Translations under genes and position numbers: made by a program
Notes under the pieces: generated by a model
Databases searched by the model: none
Told to the model about the DNA's origin: nothing
What the model saw: only the letters and a program-made list of their open reading frames with translations
In this document: positions 37,680 to 45,917 of the stretch, piece after piece
Position numbering within the stretch: the first letter of the stretch is position 1
Layout: each line of letters opens with the position of its first letter
NCBI RefSeq assembly: GCF_001858325.1
Contig: NZ_MBPP01000007.1
Location: forward strand, 1 to 60,033
Origin: Marinobacter sp. AC-23
GTDB taxonomy: Bacteria > Pseudomonadota > Gammaproteobacteria > Pseudomonadales > Oleiphilaceae
DNA: 60,033 nt
Direction: 5' to 3'

Positions 37680-39890
37680 CTAATTACCTACCTTTTTAAG
37701 GGCTTCCAGAACCTTTGTTACTGCGTATTCCTTTGCATTTTTTAGTTGAACCGGGTTTGCATCTTCTCGTTCCATCATGTATCGACGAATAGCCTCGCTA
37801 ATTACCTGCTTTTCTGGAGAGTCTGTAATCAGGGGTAGATAGCCTTCCCCTAGCTGATCTATGAAGCTCTCAGTCGTGCCTTCAAAGCCCTTTTTTTGGT
37901 GATCGTAAGCGAGGTTTTTAATTGTTAAATCGAGATCCGGGTCAGAGGTGCTATTCAAGCCAAAATATTCAGACGTGAGTAATTGTTCTGCTCTTAGAAG
38001 CTTGACATTTGGCAAGTCCTCGAAGGTTTGGATTTGCTCCTTTGAGTCCCTATAAAGGACTTGGACTTCACCTGCCTCTAATCCTCGTAAACAAAGTGGG
38101 TCATGGGTGGTTGCGATGATTTGCATTCTGGGCATTGCACGGCGCAAAGCGGCCACCACTCTCATTTTCCATCGAGGGTGCATGTGAATTTCTATTTCAT
38201 CAATGAGCGCTACACCGGAAGCATTTTCTAAATTTCCCCAGTAGCTAATGAGCTCCCGCATTATGTTGATGATCATGCAAAATAGTGATCGATATCCATC
38301 ACTAAGGTTCTCTATCGGTGTTTCTATCCCATGAGCTTTAACGAAAATTTGGCCTTCATCATTTCTGATTATCGTATCTTCTCTTGGTAAAGCTAGAACT
38401 TCTCTGATGGCTCGAGCAACAGAAAAAAAGGTCTGATCATCGACCCCTTTGAGCCATTCGGTGGGTGGTGAAAGCAATTTAGTAGTGTCGAAAAGTGAAT
38501 AGATATTGTCTTTTTTCAGCGTTTGACGGCTGGCATTTCCGAACTGTCTGTTTGCTCCAAATCCGAATATTTGCTTAGTTGGAACGTGCTCGCGGCTCGT
38601 AGAAAAGTCAGTGTCTGTAGGCTTGATTACAAGTTCTGCCGGCGGAGTTGAGTCAAAATGAATAGTAACTCGAGCCTCTTTGAGGCCTTTATATTTCCAC
38701 CCTTGTCTTTCACGAGGCAAATATTGCTGTGGCTTAAGCTTGAGCTTCTTTCTGAGTTGCTCGTCCATAAGACAAAGAGCTACGGCTTGCAAAACAGAGC
38801 TTTTGCCCGTCGCGTTCTCACCTATCAGCATGGTGCAGGGTGCGAAGCCAGAAGACGGGGTCGATTCAGGGAGGTCTATGTGAAGTTTGGAGATGCCTTT
38901 GAAATTCTCAATTTCTATTCTGGTTATTTGAGCTGAATTTGAATGTCTGTAAGACGCTGCGGAGCGAGAGCGTTGTTCAATTGGGCGAAGCTCGATTACC
39001 TGATCAGCTTTTCCTTTACTAGCATTGGGGGCTATTGTTAACCAGTTCTCCGAATCCATATTTTTAAAGAACTGAGGGAAACGTTTAGCAAACCTCTCGA
39101 ATGATGGTGGCGTAAGGCCTTCAGACTTGGTTGTTTCGCAAATTGCATGATATAGCAATATCAAGCAGCAGCCCGAAAACGGAGAGTCATCTTTCAAATA
39201 GTTTTCTAAAGGGCTAAAAATACTCTCACTGTAGGGGTGAGAGTTGCGCTGGTAAATTTCTGATGCCAATCGCCTCATGGCGCTGAAATGTTCTGATCGA
39301 GCTGATATCAAATCTGGTCGGTTTAAGCCCAGCGTTTCAATGGTACATTTTCCGATTTCAGTTTTGCCAAAAACGCTTCCATCCCAGGCAAACGCTAGGT
39401 GCTTATAGGGCTTATCGTTACAGGGGTTTAGCAAGAGAGTCTTTTCATCTCTTTCCGCATCATCCCAAGCCGAAAGAATATTTGCCTTTGGGCCACGAAC
39501 TGGGAAAAATGAGCGTTTGGTGCGGTTACACCTAGCACACGCTGGGAACAAGTTTCTCCACTCGTAGGCGAACCAGCCGTAATGATCAGAACTCTGTTTT
39601 TTTTGACTAAGATTTTGAGCGTTGCTTAATGGCCTAAAATGCTCAATTTCTATCTCGAAGCCTCCTGCTATGGGTGATTCGCAGAATGCGCATTTTCCTG
39701 AAAACAAACGTCGTAAAGAGTCTCTTACGGTTTCATGAAATAGGATTTCACGATTAATAGGCGGACGGAGCTGCCGTCGATCACTCTGGGGCAGCATAAA
39801 ATACTCAACCAACTTGGACTGAGACTGTCTCGATTCCGGGCCAGTTAGAATTTCCGGGCATGCTACTGTTTGACGACTTACTGACCGCAT
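37680..39890 (-). CDS. HNH nuclease - AAA ATPase fusion, Septu PtuA-like
   Basis: 736 residues from ATG 39890, chosen because MRSVSRQTVACPEIL parallels the N-terminus of the adjacent HNH protein; the frame is open to 39959. The N-terminal HNH domain has CAFC (67-70), IEHFRPLS (82-89) and CARCN (118-122). GLNRPDLISARSE (188-200) repeats the motif in the companion. The C-terminal ABC-type ATPase has Walker A GENATGKS (357-364), signature LSDGYRS (529-535), Walker B ALIDEIE (561-567) and the switch His in TTHDP (594-598). Standard PtuA has no HNH domain. The fused form plus a separate HNH gives two nuclease domains per operon. Confidence 0.8.
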   Translation of the reverse strand: MRSVSRQTVACPEILTGPESRQSQSKLVEYFMLPQSDRRQLRPPINREILFHETVRDSLRRLFSGKCAFCESPIAGGFEIEIEHFRPLSNAQNLSQKKQSSDHYGWFAYEWRNLFPACARCNRTKRSFFPVRGPKANILSAWDDAERDEKTLLLNPCNDKPYKHLAFAWDGSVFGKTEIGKCTIETLGLNRPDLISARSEHFSAMRRLASEIYQRNSHPYSESIFSPLENYLKDDSPFSGCCLILLYHAICETTKSEGLTPPSFERFAKRFPQFFKNMDSENWLTIAPNASKGKADQVIELRPIEQRSRSAASYRHSNSAQITRIEIENFKGISKLHIDLPESTPSSGFAPCTMLIGENATGKSSVLQAVALCLMDEQLRKKLKLKPQQYLPRERQGWKYKGLKEARVTIHFDSTPPAELVIKPTDTDFSTSREHVPTKQIFGFGANRQFGNASRQTLKKDNIYSLFDTTKLLSPPTEWLKGVDDQTFFSVARAIREVLALPREDTIIRNDEGQIFVKAHGIETPIENLSDGYRSLFCMIINIMRELISYWGNLENASGVALIDEIEIHMHPRWKMRVVAALRRAMPRMQIIATTHDPLCLRGLEAGEVQVLYRDSKEQIQTFEDLPNVKLLRAEQLLTSEYFGLNSTSDPDLDLTIKNLAYDHQKKGFEGTTESFIDQLGEGYLPLITDSPEKQVISEAIRRYMMEREDANPVQLKNAKEYAVTKVLEALKKVGN

Positions 39891-40028
39891 AGTTTTCTCT
39901 GTCCTGTTCGCAAAAGCCTGTTGGCAGTTCTTTTGTTTGTAATTCAGGGGGTAGTTCAAGCGAGTTCAATATGACTGCCCTTCTAACCCCATGTTATCAA
40001 AGCCTATCCTAAATATTCTCAAATCTAT

Positions 40029-40086
40029 ATCACCTCTGTGAACCAGGGCACTGACTGTGCCCTTCCTCCCATTTCACAGAGGTGAT
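40029..40086 (+). promoter_or_regulatory. Two-tier hairpin covering the ribosome binding site of the next gene
   Basis: A perfect 14-base inverted repeat pairs ATCACCTCTGTGAA (40029-40042) with its complement (40073-40086). Inside it is a second hairpin, AGGGCAC/GTGCCCT (40045-40063) with a 5-base loop. The right arm contains GAGGTG, the Shine-Dalgarno sequence for the ATG at 40092. If transcribed, the outer stem would hide that site. As DNA, the dyad could equally be an operator or replication/transfer site. Confidence 0.6.
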
Positions 40087-40091
40087 TTCCA

Positions 40092-40442
40092 ATGTCTGAA
40101 AAATGCCCAAACTGCCTGTCCGTTCGGATCGGCAAGAACAACTACGGCAAAAAAACCGCTGGCGTGGTCGGTGCGTCTGCAGGTGCCTATGGCGGGTTTG
40201 CTGCTGCGACAGCCGGTGCTCGAGCAGGTGCAACCCTGGGGATCGCTGCCGGTCCCGTAGGCGCAACGGTGGGCGGAATCGGAGGAGCGATCATCGGAGC
40301 GCTACTTGGTGGCGCTACTGGCGCTTCCGCTGGCGTGATTCTGGGCGATGTCCTGGATGAGCGTGTGCTCGACAACTACCGCTGCCTTGATTGCGGCTAT
40401 TCCTTCAGTGTCGATCCTGACTCCCCAGACGACATCCGTTAA
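40092..40442 (+). CDS. Glycine-zipper protein with two zinc-ribbon CxxC pairs
   Basis: 116 residues. CPNC (5-8) near the N-terminus and CLDC (about 99-102) near the C-terminus could form one split zinc site. Between them lies a long Gly/Ala-rich glycine-zipper membrane segment with repeated GxxxG spacing (ASAGAYGGFAAATAGARAG through GALLGGATGASAG). Such small proteins often precede DUF932 genes on plasmids and ICEs; their role is unknown. The start follows a strong RNA hairpin that includes its ribosome binding site. The DUF932 gene starts 31 bases downstream. Confidence 0.65.
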   Translation: MSEKCPNCLSVRIGKNNYGKKTAGVVGASAGAYGGFAAATAGARAGATLGIAAGPVGATVGGIGGAIIGALLGGATGASAGVILGDVLDERVLDNYRCLDCGYSFSVDPDSPDDIR

Positions 40443-40473
40443 TTCCCCTCGCGCATTTCAAAGGAGAACAACC

Positions 40474-41435
40474 ATGGCTCATCTCATCGAGCAAATGGCG
40501 TACGTTGGTCAAACCCCGTGGCATGGCCTGGGGAACGAACTGACCTCAAATCAGCCCCTGGAAGTCTGGGCCAAGCAAGCCGGTCTGGATTGGCAGATCG
40601 AGGAAAGCCCCGTTCGCTACGTCACCAATGCCGGTGGCACCCTCGGGGAGATCCTGTCTTACCCGGATAGCAAGGTGCTGTACCGGTCAGACACCAAAGC
40701 TCCGTTGTCTGTTGTTGGTAACCGTTTCAAAGTGGTCCAGCCCGAAGAAATTCTGGAGTTCTATCGGGATCTGACCGAGGTTTCGGGTTTTGAGCTGGAA
40801 ACAGCGGGCGTGCTGAAAGGTGGCCGGAAAATGTGGGCGCTGGCTCGCACCGGTCAGTCTGGAATGCTCAAAGGCAATGATCAAACCAATGCCTATGTGC
40901 TTCTGGCAACTTCTTGTGACGGGACCTTGGCGACGACTGCGCAGTTCACCAGCATTCGCGTGGTGTGCAACAACACCCTTGCCGTTGCCCTGAAGGGGGC
41001 CGCGGCCAACGCAGTCAAGGTGAAGCACAACACCGCATTCGATGCGAACCTGGTGAAGAAGCAGCTTGGCATATCCGTCTCGGCCTGGGACGACTTCATG
41101 TATCGCTTGAAGACTCTGAGCGAGCGGAAGGTGAAAACCACTGAGGCCAGGAACTACTTCCTCAAGGTGTTCACCGATGATTCCGGTAATGGCGTCGGCA
41201 AAACCAACGAGCGGTCCATGGCCAAAGCCTCGGGCTGTATGAAGGCGATGGCATGGGCGCCACGCTGGCTTCATCCGAAGGTACTGCCTACGGTTTGGTG
41301 AATGCTGTGACTGAATTCATCGATCACCAACGCCGGGCCAAAACCGTTGACCACCGGCTGGATTCCGCCTGGTTCGGAACCGGCGCGGCCATCAAGAACC
41401 GAGCGTTGGAACAAGCCATGTCTCTCGTGGCTTAA
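40474..41435 (+). CDS. DUF932 phage/plasmid-like protein (frameshifted)
   Basis: 320 residues after restoring one C at 41229 (AAAGCCTCG to AAAGCCCTCG). This rejoins KALGLYEGDGMGATLASSEG and the expected end WFGTGAAIKNRALEQAMSL. ATG 40474 has AAGGAG upstream and begins MAHLIEQMAYVGQTPWHGLG, the usual family start. DUF932 (TIGR03299) proteins occur on phages, plasmids and ICEs beside recombination genes; their molecular role is unknown. A strong terminator follows at 41464. It forms a cassette with the YqaJ exonuclease and a metal-binding protein. Confidence 0.88.
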
Positions 41436-41463
41436 CCACTTCCCGTAAATCAAAACCCTCATA

Positions 41464-41500
41464 AAGCCCACCGGAGCCTGTTGCTCTGGTGGGCTTTTTT
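41464..41500 (+). terminator. Rho-independent terminator after the DUF932 gene
   Basis: A 14-base-pair stem (AAGCCCACCGGAGC, one G-T pair) with a 5-base loop is followed by six T. It separates the DUF932 gene from the exonuclease gene, whose ribosome binding site begins just after it. Full termination would require a promoter downstream or partial read-through for the next genes. Confidence 0.9.
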
Positions 41501-41518
41501 ATGTCTGGAGGAAACACC

Positions 41519-42519
41519 ATGGGCATGAATGCAAAGGCAATCGAAAAACAGCGACCAGCGTTGCGGCTGGTTTCCACTAAGGGCCTCAGTCGGGATGAAT
41601 GGCTGAAGGTACGTAAGCAAGGCATTGGCAGCAGTGATGCCGCTGCATCGGTTGGCATAAACCCCTATCAATCTCAACTTGAACTTTGGATGGTCAAAAC
41701 TGAGCGGGACGCTGGCCTGCCTAAACCGGACTCCGACGATCCCAGCTCACCGGTCTACTGGGGCCATATCCTGGAACCCATCGTAGCTGAGCAGTACAGC
41801 CAACAGACGGGCCGAAAAGTGCGCCGGGTAAATGCTGTGTTGCAGCATCCTGATCCGGACAAGCATTGGATGTTGGCGAACCTCGATTACTCCGTGGTAG
41901 CCGATGAAGAAGTGCAGATCCTGGAATGCAAAACGGCAGGTGAGTTTGGTTCACGCCTATGGAAAGACGGTGTGCCGGACTATATCCAGTGCCAGGTTCA
42001 GCACCAGCTGGCGGTTACTGGCAAACAGGCGGCTGACGTGTGCGTTCTGCTGTGTGGTCAGGCGTTGAAAATTTACCGGATTGAACGGAATGAGGAACTC
42101 ATCGAGGCACTGATGGTGCTGGAACGGCAGTTCTGGGATTACGTGGAAACGGACACGCCACCACCGGCTGACGGCACTGATTCTGCCGATCGTGCCTTGC
42201 GCCACCTTTACCCGGTGGACAGAGGGGAGACCCTGGACTTCAGCCAAAGCAAGGAGCTGTCCGATGCGTTCGACGAGCTGCTGGCCATCCGCTCGGAAAT
42301 GGAAAGCCTCAAATCCACCGAATCTCACCTGAAACAGCGAATCGAGAGCCAGATGGGCGAAGCTCAAAGGCAACCTTCCCGAGTGGCAGTGTGAGCTGGA
42401 AGCGGAGCAAGGATTCCATTGGGCTCAATGTGAAGCAGCTACTGACGGATCAGCCAGACCTACTAGATCAGTACCCACTCACCAAGCCGGGAAGCCGGCG
42501 ATTCCTTATCCAAGCATGA
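41519..42519 (+). CDS. YqaJ-family phage-type recombination exonuclease (frameshifted)
   Basis: 333 residues from ATG 41519 (TCTGGAGG upstream) after restoring one base near 42364, which gives the end SWKRSKDSIGLNVKQLL to RRFLIQA. The YqaJ/lambda-exonuclease-like core starts GIGSSDAAASVGINPY, followed by SPVYWGHILEPIVAEQY (Glu), WMLANLDYSVV (Asp) and ILECKTAGEF (Glu-x-Lys). These form a PD-(D/E)xK 5'-3' exonuclease site, probably partnering a single-strand annealing protein that is not in the window. It lies in a plasmid/ICE-type cassette. Confidence 0.88.
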
Positions 42520-42582
42520 ATACCCCATTGGCCACGCGGGTGTGACGAGTGCCCCGTGGTCCTTTTTCTCAGGAGAGTTTTT

Positions 42583-43469
42583 ATGATTAAAGGTTTAGCC
42601 ATCACGCCTCCGGTATTGGGGCGTATCAGCATTGGTCGGGTTGTTGAGAAAAACGGCATCCGGCTGCCACAGAAAGACAACCAGTTCACCATCACCTCCC
42701 AAATCCAGGAGAAGGTGGGTGGATTCTACACCCCCTCGATGAAGAGCTCAGAAAGGATGCTCCAAATAGCAAACTGCGAACCATCCCGGTACGCATGCTA
42801 TTCAACGAAGCGGATCTCAACCTACGGGCGGAATACACCATGTTCGACCGTAAAAGCGGACGGCCCTTGTGTGTAGGTAACGGCGACACCTGCAAGCGCC
42901 TGACGCAATCAGGCGTGCAGTCTTTGCCATGCCCGAGTCCAGCGCTGTGTGAGTTCGGCAAAGGTGGCCTGTGCAAGCCCTATGGCCGATTGAACGTGAA
43001 GATCGGTGACGATGACGATCTGGGTACGTTCATCTTTCGCACCACTGGCTATAACAGCATCCGGACCCTTGCGGCCAGGCTGAGCTACTACCAAGCGGTC
43101 TCCGGTGGTCTATTGGCCTACATGCCGTTGGAATTGAAGCTGCGAGGTAAGAGCACGACACAGAGCCATCGCACGCCAATCTACTATGTGGATCTGGTGA
43201 TCAAAGATGGGGTGTCTTTGCAGCAGGCTGTTGCTCAGGCACGGGAGAAATCCCAGCAGGTGAAAGAGGAGGGCGTTGATCAGGCTGCGCTCGATACGGC
43301 AGCTGCGAAAGGATTTGGTAATGCGTTGTTAGAGTACGATGAGGATGAAATGACTCAGGTGATTGAGGAGTTCTATCCTGCTACGGCAGGCGAGAGTCCG
43401 CCGGATAATTCCTCTATCGTGTCAAAACTGAGGAAAGACCTGAGTTCCACTAGGTCGGCTTCTGGATAG
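42583..43469 (+). CDS. Recombination-cassette metal-binding protein (frameshifted)
   Basis: 295 residues after restoring one C at 42726, which joins MIKGLAITPPVLGRISIGRV to the frame carrying LHPLDEELRKDAPNSKLR. AGGAGAG precedes ATG 42583. Five Cys in GNGDTCKRLT to GLCKPYGRLNV (about residues 100-140) look like a zinc or iron-sulfur site. The family is often labelled hydrolase or metal-binding protein and travels with DUF932 and YqaJ genes; its activity is unproven. The C-terminal 80 residues are helical and acidic (EYDEDEMTQVIEEFYP). Confidence 0.75.
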
Positions 43470-43819
43470 AATTTGACGGGTGGTCCTACGCGGGCCACTC
43501 GTCTGGGCCGGTGTGCGTTTATTTTTTTTGTAGGGGTTGGTACGGGGGCAAATCAGATAAGGTTGATCATTCTTAGGCGCAAGCGGGTCAACAAAGAATT
43601 CAGAAGATTACTTGGCAAGGAATCAAGTGGTAGTCTAAGCTGCTGATATATATGGTCCAGTTCTACGCATGCCTATACGTGATATTTGGGATTATATAAG
43701 CCCCCGTTATCATGGCATGGCAGAATTCGGTTTAGTTCAATACCTAAGCGTTTACAGGTCATGCTGCGCACGGCCATTGAATGCTTAGGTATTGTGACCA
43801 ACTCAAAATCGGAGGATAA
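43470..43819. other. Intergenic region with a 12-base inverted repeat
   Basis: No credible gene lies here. The notable feature is a perfect 12-base dyad, CAATACCTAAGC (43738-43749) and its complement (43783-43794), around a 33-base loop. It ends 25 bases before the start of the 80-residue protein gene at 43820. It could be an operator, a structured RNA leader, or a mobile-element end. GGAGGA just before 43820 is the ribosome binding site for that gene. Confidence 0.55.
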
Positions 43820-44062
43820 ATGGGCTGGAAAGATAAGATCTCGGGTGCTTTCGGCGTAGCTGATGCAAAGTTTGCCAGTCATGCAATTGAAGCGGAGAGA
43901 GCAGCTGAACTACTTGAAGCTGCGAGTAAGGAGGGAGTTGGATTTGCAGATTACCTTTCAGGTATTGAGGACTGGCTGAAATCCAAAGGTTGTCGCCAGG
44001 AGCATATTGATCAAGAAATGGTGAAAGTAAAAGATGTCTCTTCGTACCTGAAACACGACTAA
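43820..44062 (+). CDS. Small hypothetical protein
   Basis: 80 residues, start ATG 43820 with GGAGGA well placed. Sequence is helical and polar: KISGAFGVADAKFASHAIEA, then a DYLSGIEDWLKSKGC segment and KVKDVSSYLKHD. No membrane segment or known motif. It stands alone, 272 bases before the next gene in the same direction. The good ribosome binding site and normal composition suggest a real gene. Function unknown. Confidence 0.6.
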   Translation: MGWKDKISGAFGVADAKFASHAIEAERAAELLEAASKEGVGFADYLSGIEDWLKSKGCRQEHIDQEMVKVKDVSSYLKHD

Positions 44063-44333
44063 AATTCTGGTTCAATTCACAACGAGTCGGTATCAACGCA
44101 GCTACACTCTTCCCAGTTGAGTGGGTACGAATCGGTGAAGTCTGAAAATGTTGAAAATCACACCCGCTATCATTGGTTCTGACAAGCCACTGTGACATTG
44201 TGGGGCTGAAAAGCTGAATTTAAGTTCGTAACTAGTTGAAATTAAAAGTAGTTCCTGAGTGTAAGAAAAAGTACATCCCGCACACGTAGTGGAGGTTTAT
44301 AAATAGCGCTCTGTGACATGATGAGGGTGGCGC

Positions 44334-45830
44334 ATGGTAGTAAATGCACTAAAGCTGCTCGGTCCTTGTCTGAGCACAGATCTGACAGATTACTTGGTCA
44401 AGAATTTCGGCCTAACGCCTACAGCGGCCCGTCAACGAGTGAGCAGAGCGCCTGCAGAGGTCAAACGCCTTGGACACCTACCGTTCCAACGAAAGGCTCG
44501 GTTCCTTTACCTTCAATCTGACTATGCCTCTCCGTGGTATTGGGAAAGCCTCTACAAAGCGATTTATGCCACCAAAGGGGCCTACGCTCGGGCGCTGGGT
44601 GCAGTAGATGCCAGAGAGATAGTTCCGCTTGAGCACTTCAGGATTGCCTGCGGCGCGCCGATTGCACAGAAAAAGCACATTTCAGCGGATACTGTCCTGG
44701 CGCGTCTGGTCTCGGCAAACGTGCTTGCTACTTTAACACTGCCTGGACTCGGCCAGTGCGTGATGGCCAAGCCCACATTTGAGGCACTAAATTCCGGTGA
44801 GGAGGATTTGGTGGCCACAACTCGATCTAGGCTTATTGCCGAAGGCATACTTCTCGACAGCATCAAGGAATGGTTGAGGCGGCTGGCCTTCGGTAGTTAC
44901 AACAGCATTAAGATGCGCACAGGTACGGAGTTTTCGGCACCCAAGGTAGGGACCTTCACATGGGACCTGACCGCGCCGAGTTATATCGCGGGCCTGGTAA
45001 CTTGGGGGAAAAACAAAGTGAAGCCGGGCTTAGTGGTTTGCGATGTTTTGTTAAACGAAAACGTTCGTGCTCGGCATGTGGAGCCATTCCTTTACAAGGT
45101 CAAATCACTGCAAGCCCTGAAGAACGTTGGGCGCGCGATGTATATCTTCGTTGCGCAAAGCTATGAGATCGAGGCTTTCAAGGCGCTTCGTTCAGCTGGC
45201 GTGGTGCCGGCTACGCCTGAATCGTTATTCGGCAAGGACATTGCGGAGGCTTTCCGTGATCTCATCGGGACCCTTACGAGTGCAGCCAGAGGTTCATTAG
45301 ACCCTATCAAATTCGACGAGCTTTTCAACAGACTCGACAAACTCGAAGGTGCAGCGGGGAATATGCGTGGTGCTTTTTTTGAGTTGTTAGTCGCGGAGAT
45401 CATACGTAAAACGTCGCCCGCGCAAATAGAGCTAAACAAGATCTGCACAGGAGAAGATGGTACGGCAGAAGTAGACGTGTGGGCGCTGAAAGAGGGAATC
45501 ATTGCCCGGCTGATTGAGTGTAAGGGTATGGCACCTGGTACCCTAGTCGACGACGAAGAAGTCGGCCTGTGGCTCACGAACCGGATAACTAGGGTGAGAC
45601 AGTACTTGTTAAAGCAAGGCTGGAAAGGGCCAAAGCCGAAATTTGAGCTATGGACGAGCGGAACTCTGTCAAGTGCTGCTTTAGAACGGATAAAAAAGAC
45701 ACGTATCGCCAATGCTGCCAAATACGAACTTGTTGTCGTTGGTCCTGCCGAGCTGAGGGACGCAGTCGAGGCTGTTAATGATCCGCCTCTCAAAAAGGTG
45801 CTCGAACAGCACTTTCTCCCTCCACTATAA
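44334..45830 (+). CDS. Predicted winged-helix plus PD-(D/E)xK nuclease, function unknown
   Basis: 498 residues. The N-terminal 40 residues look like a winged helix (LSTDLTDYLVKNFGLTPTAA followed by RQRVSRA). A middle domain of about 250 residues has no motif I know. The C-terminal region has GAFFELLVAEIIRK (about 345-358), then AEVDVWALKEGIIARLIECKG (Asp and Glu-Cys-Lys, about 380-400), the pattern of a restriction-endonuclease-fold nuclease. That call is from motif spacing. It lies alone in the defence island and is convergent with the gajB-like gene. A DNA-targeting defence effector is plausible. Confidence 0.6.
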   Translation: MVVNALKLLGPCLSTDLTDYLVKNFGLTPTAARQRVSRAPAEVKRLGHLPFQRKARFLYLQSDYASPWYWESLYKAIYATKGAYARALGAVDAREIVPLEHFRIACGAPIAQKKHISADTVLARLVSANVLATLTLPGLGQCVMAKPTFEALNSGEEDLVATTRSRLIAEGILLDSIKEWLRRLAFGSYNSIKMRTGTEFSAPKVGTFTWDLTAPSYIAGLVTWGKNKVKPGLVVCDVLLNENVRARHVEPFLYKVKSLQALKNVGRAMYIFVAQSYEIEAFKALRSAGVVPATPESLFGKDIAEAFRDLIGTLTSAARGSLDPIKFDELFNRLDKLEGAAGNMRGAFFELLVAEIIRKTSPAQIELNKICTGEDGTAEVDVWALKEGIIARLIECKGMAPGTLVDDEEVGLWLTNRITRVRQYLLKQGWKGPKPKFELWTSGTLSSAALERIKKTRIANAAKYELVVVGPAELRDAVEAVNDPPLKKVLEQHFLPPL

Positions 45831-45917
45831 AAACAGAGAGCGAATTGCAGGGAAAATTGGAGCGAAACAATAAGCCAAAACCGACGAAGTCACCCTGAAT
45901 CAATCTATTCAGGCTGT

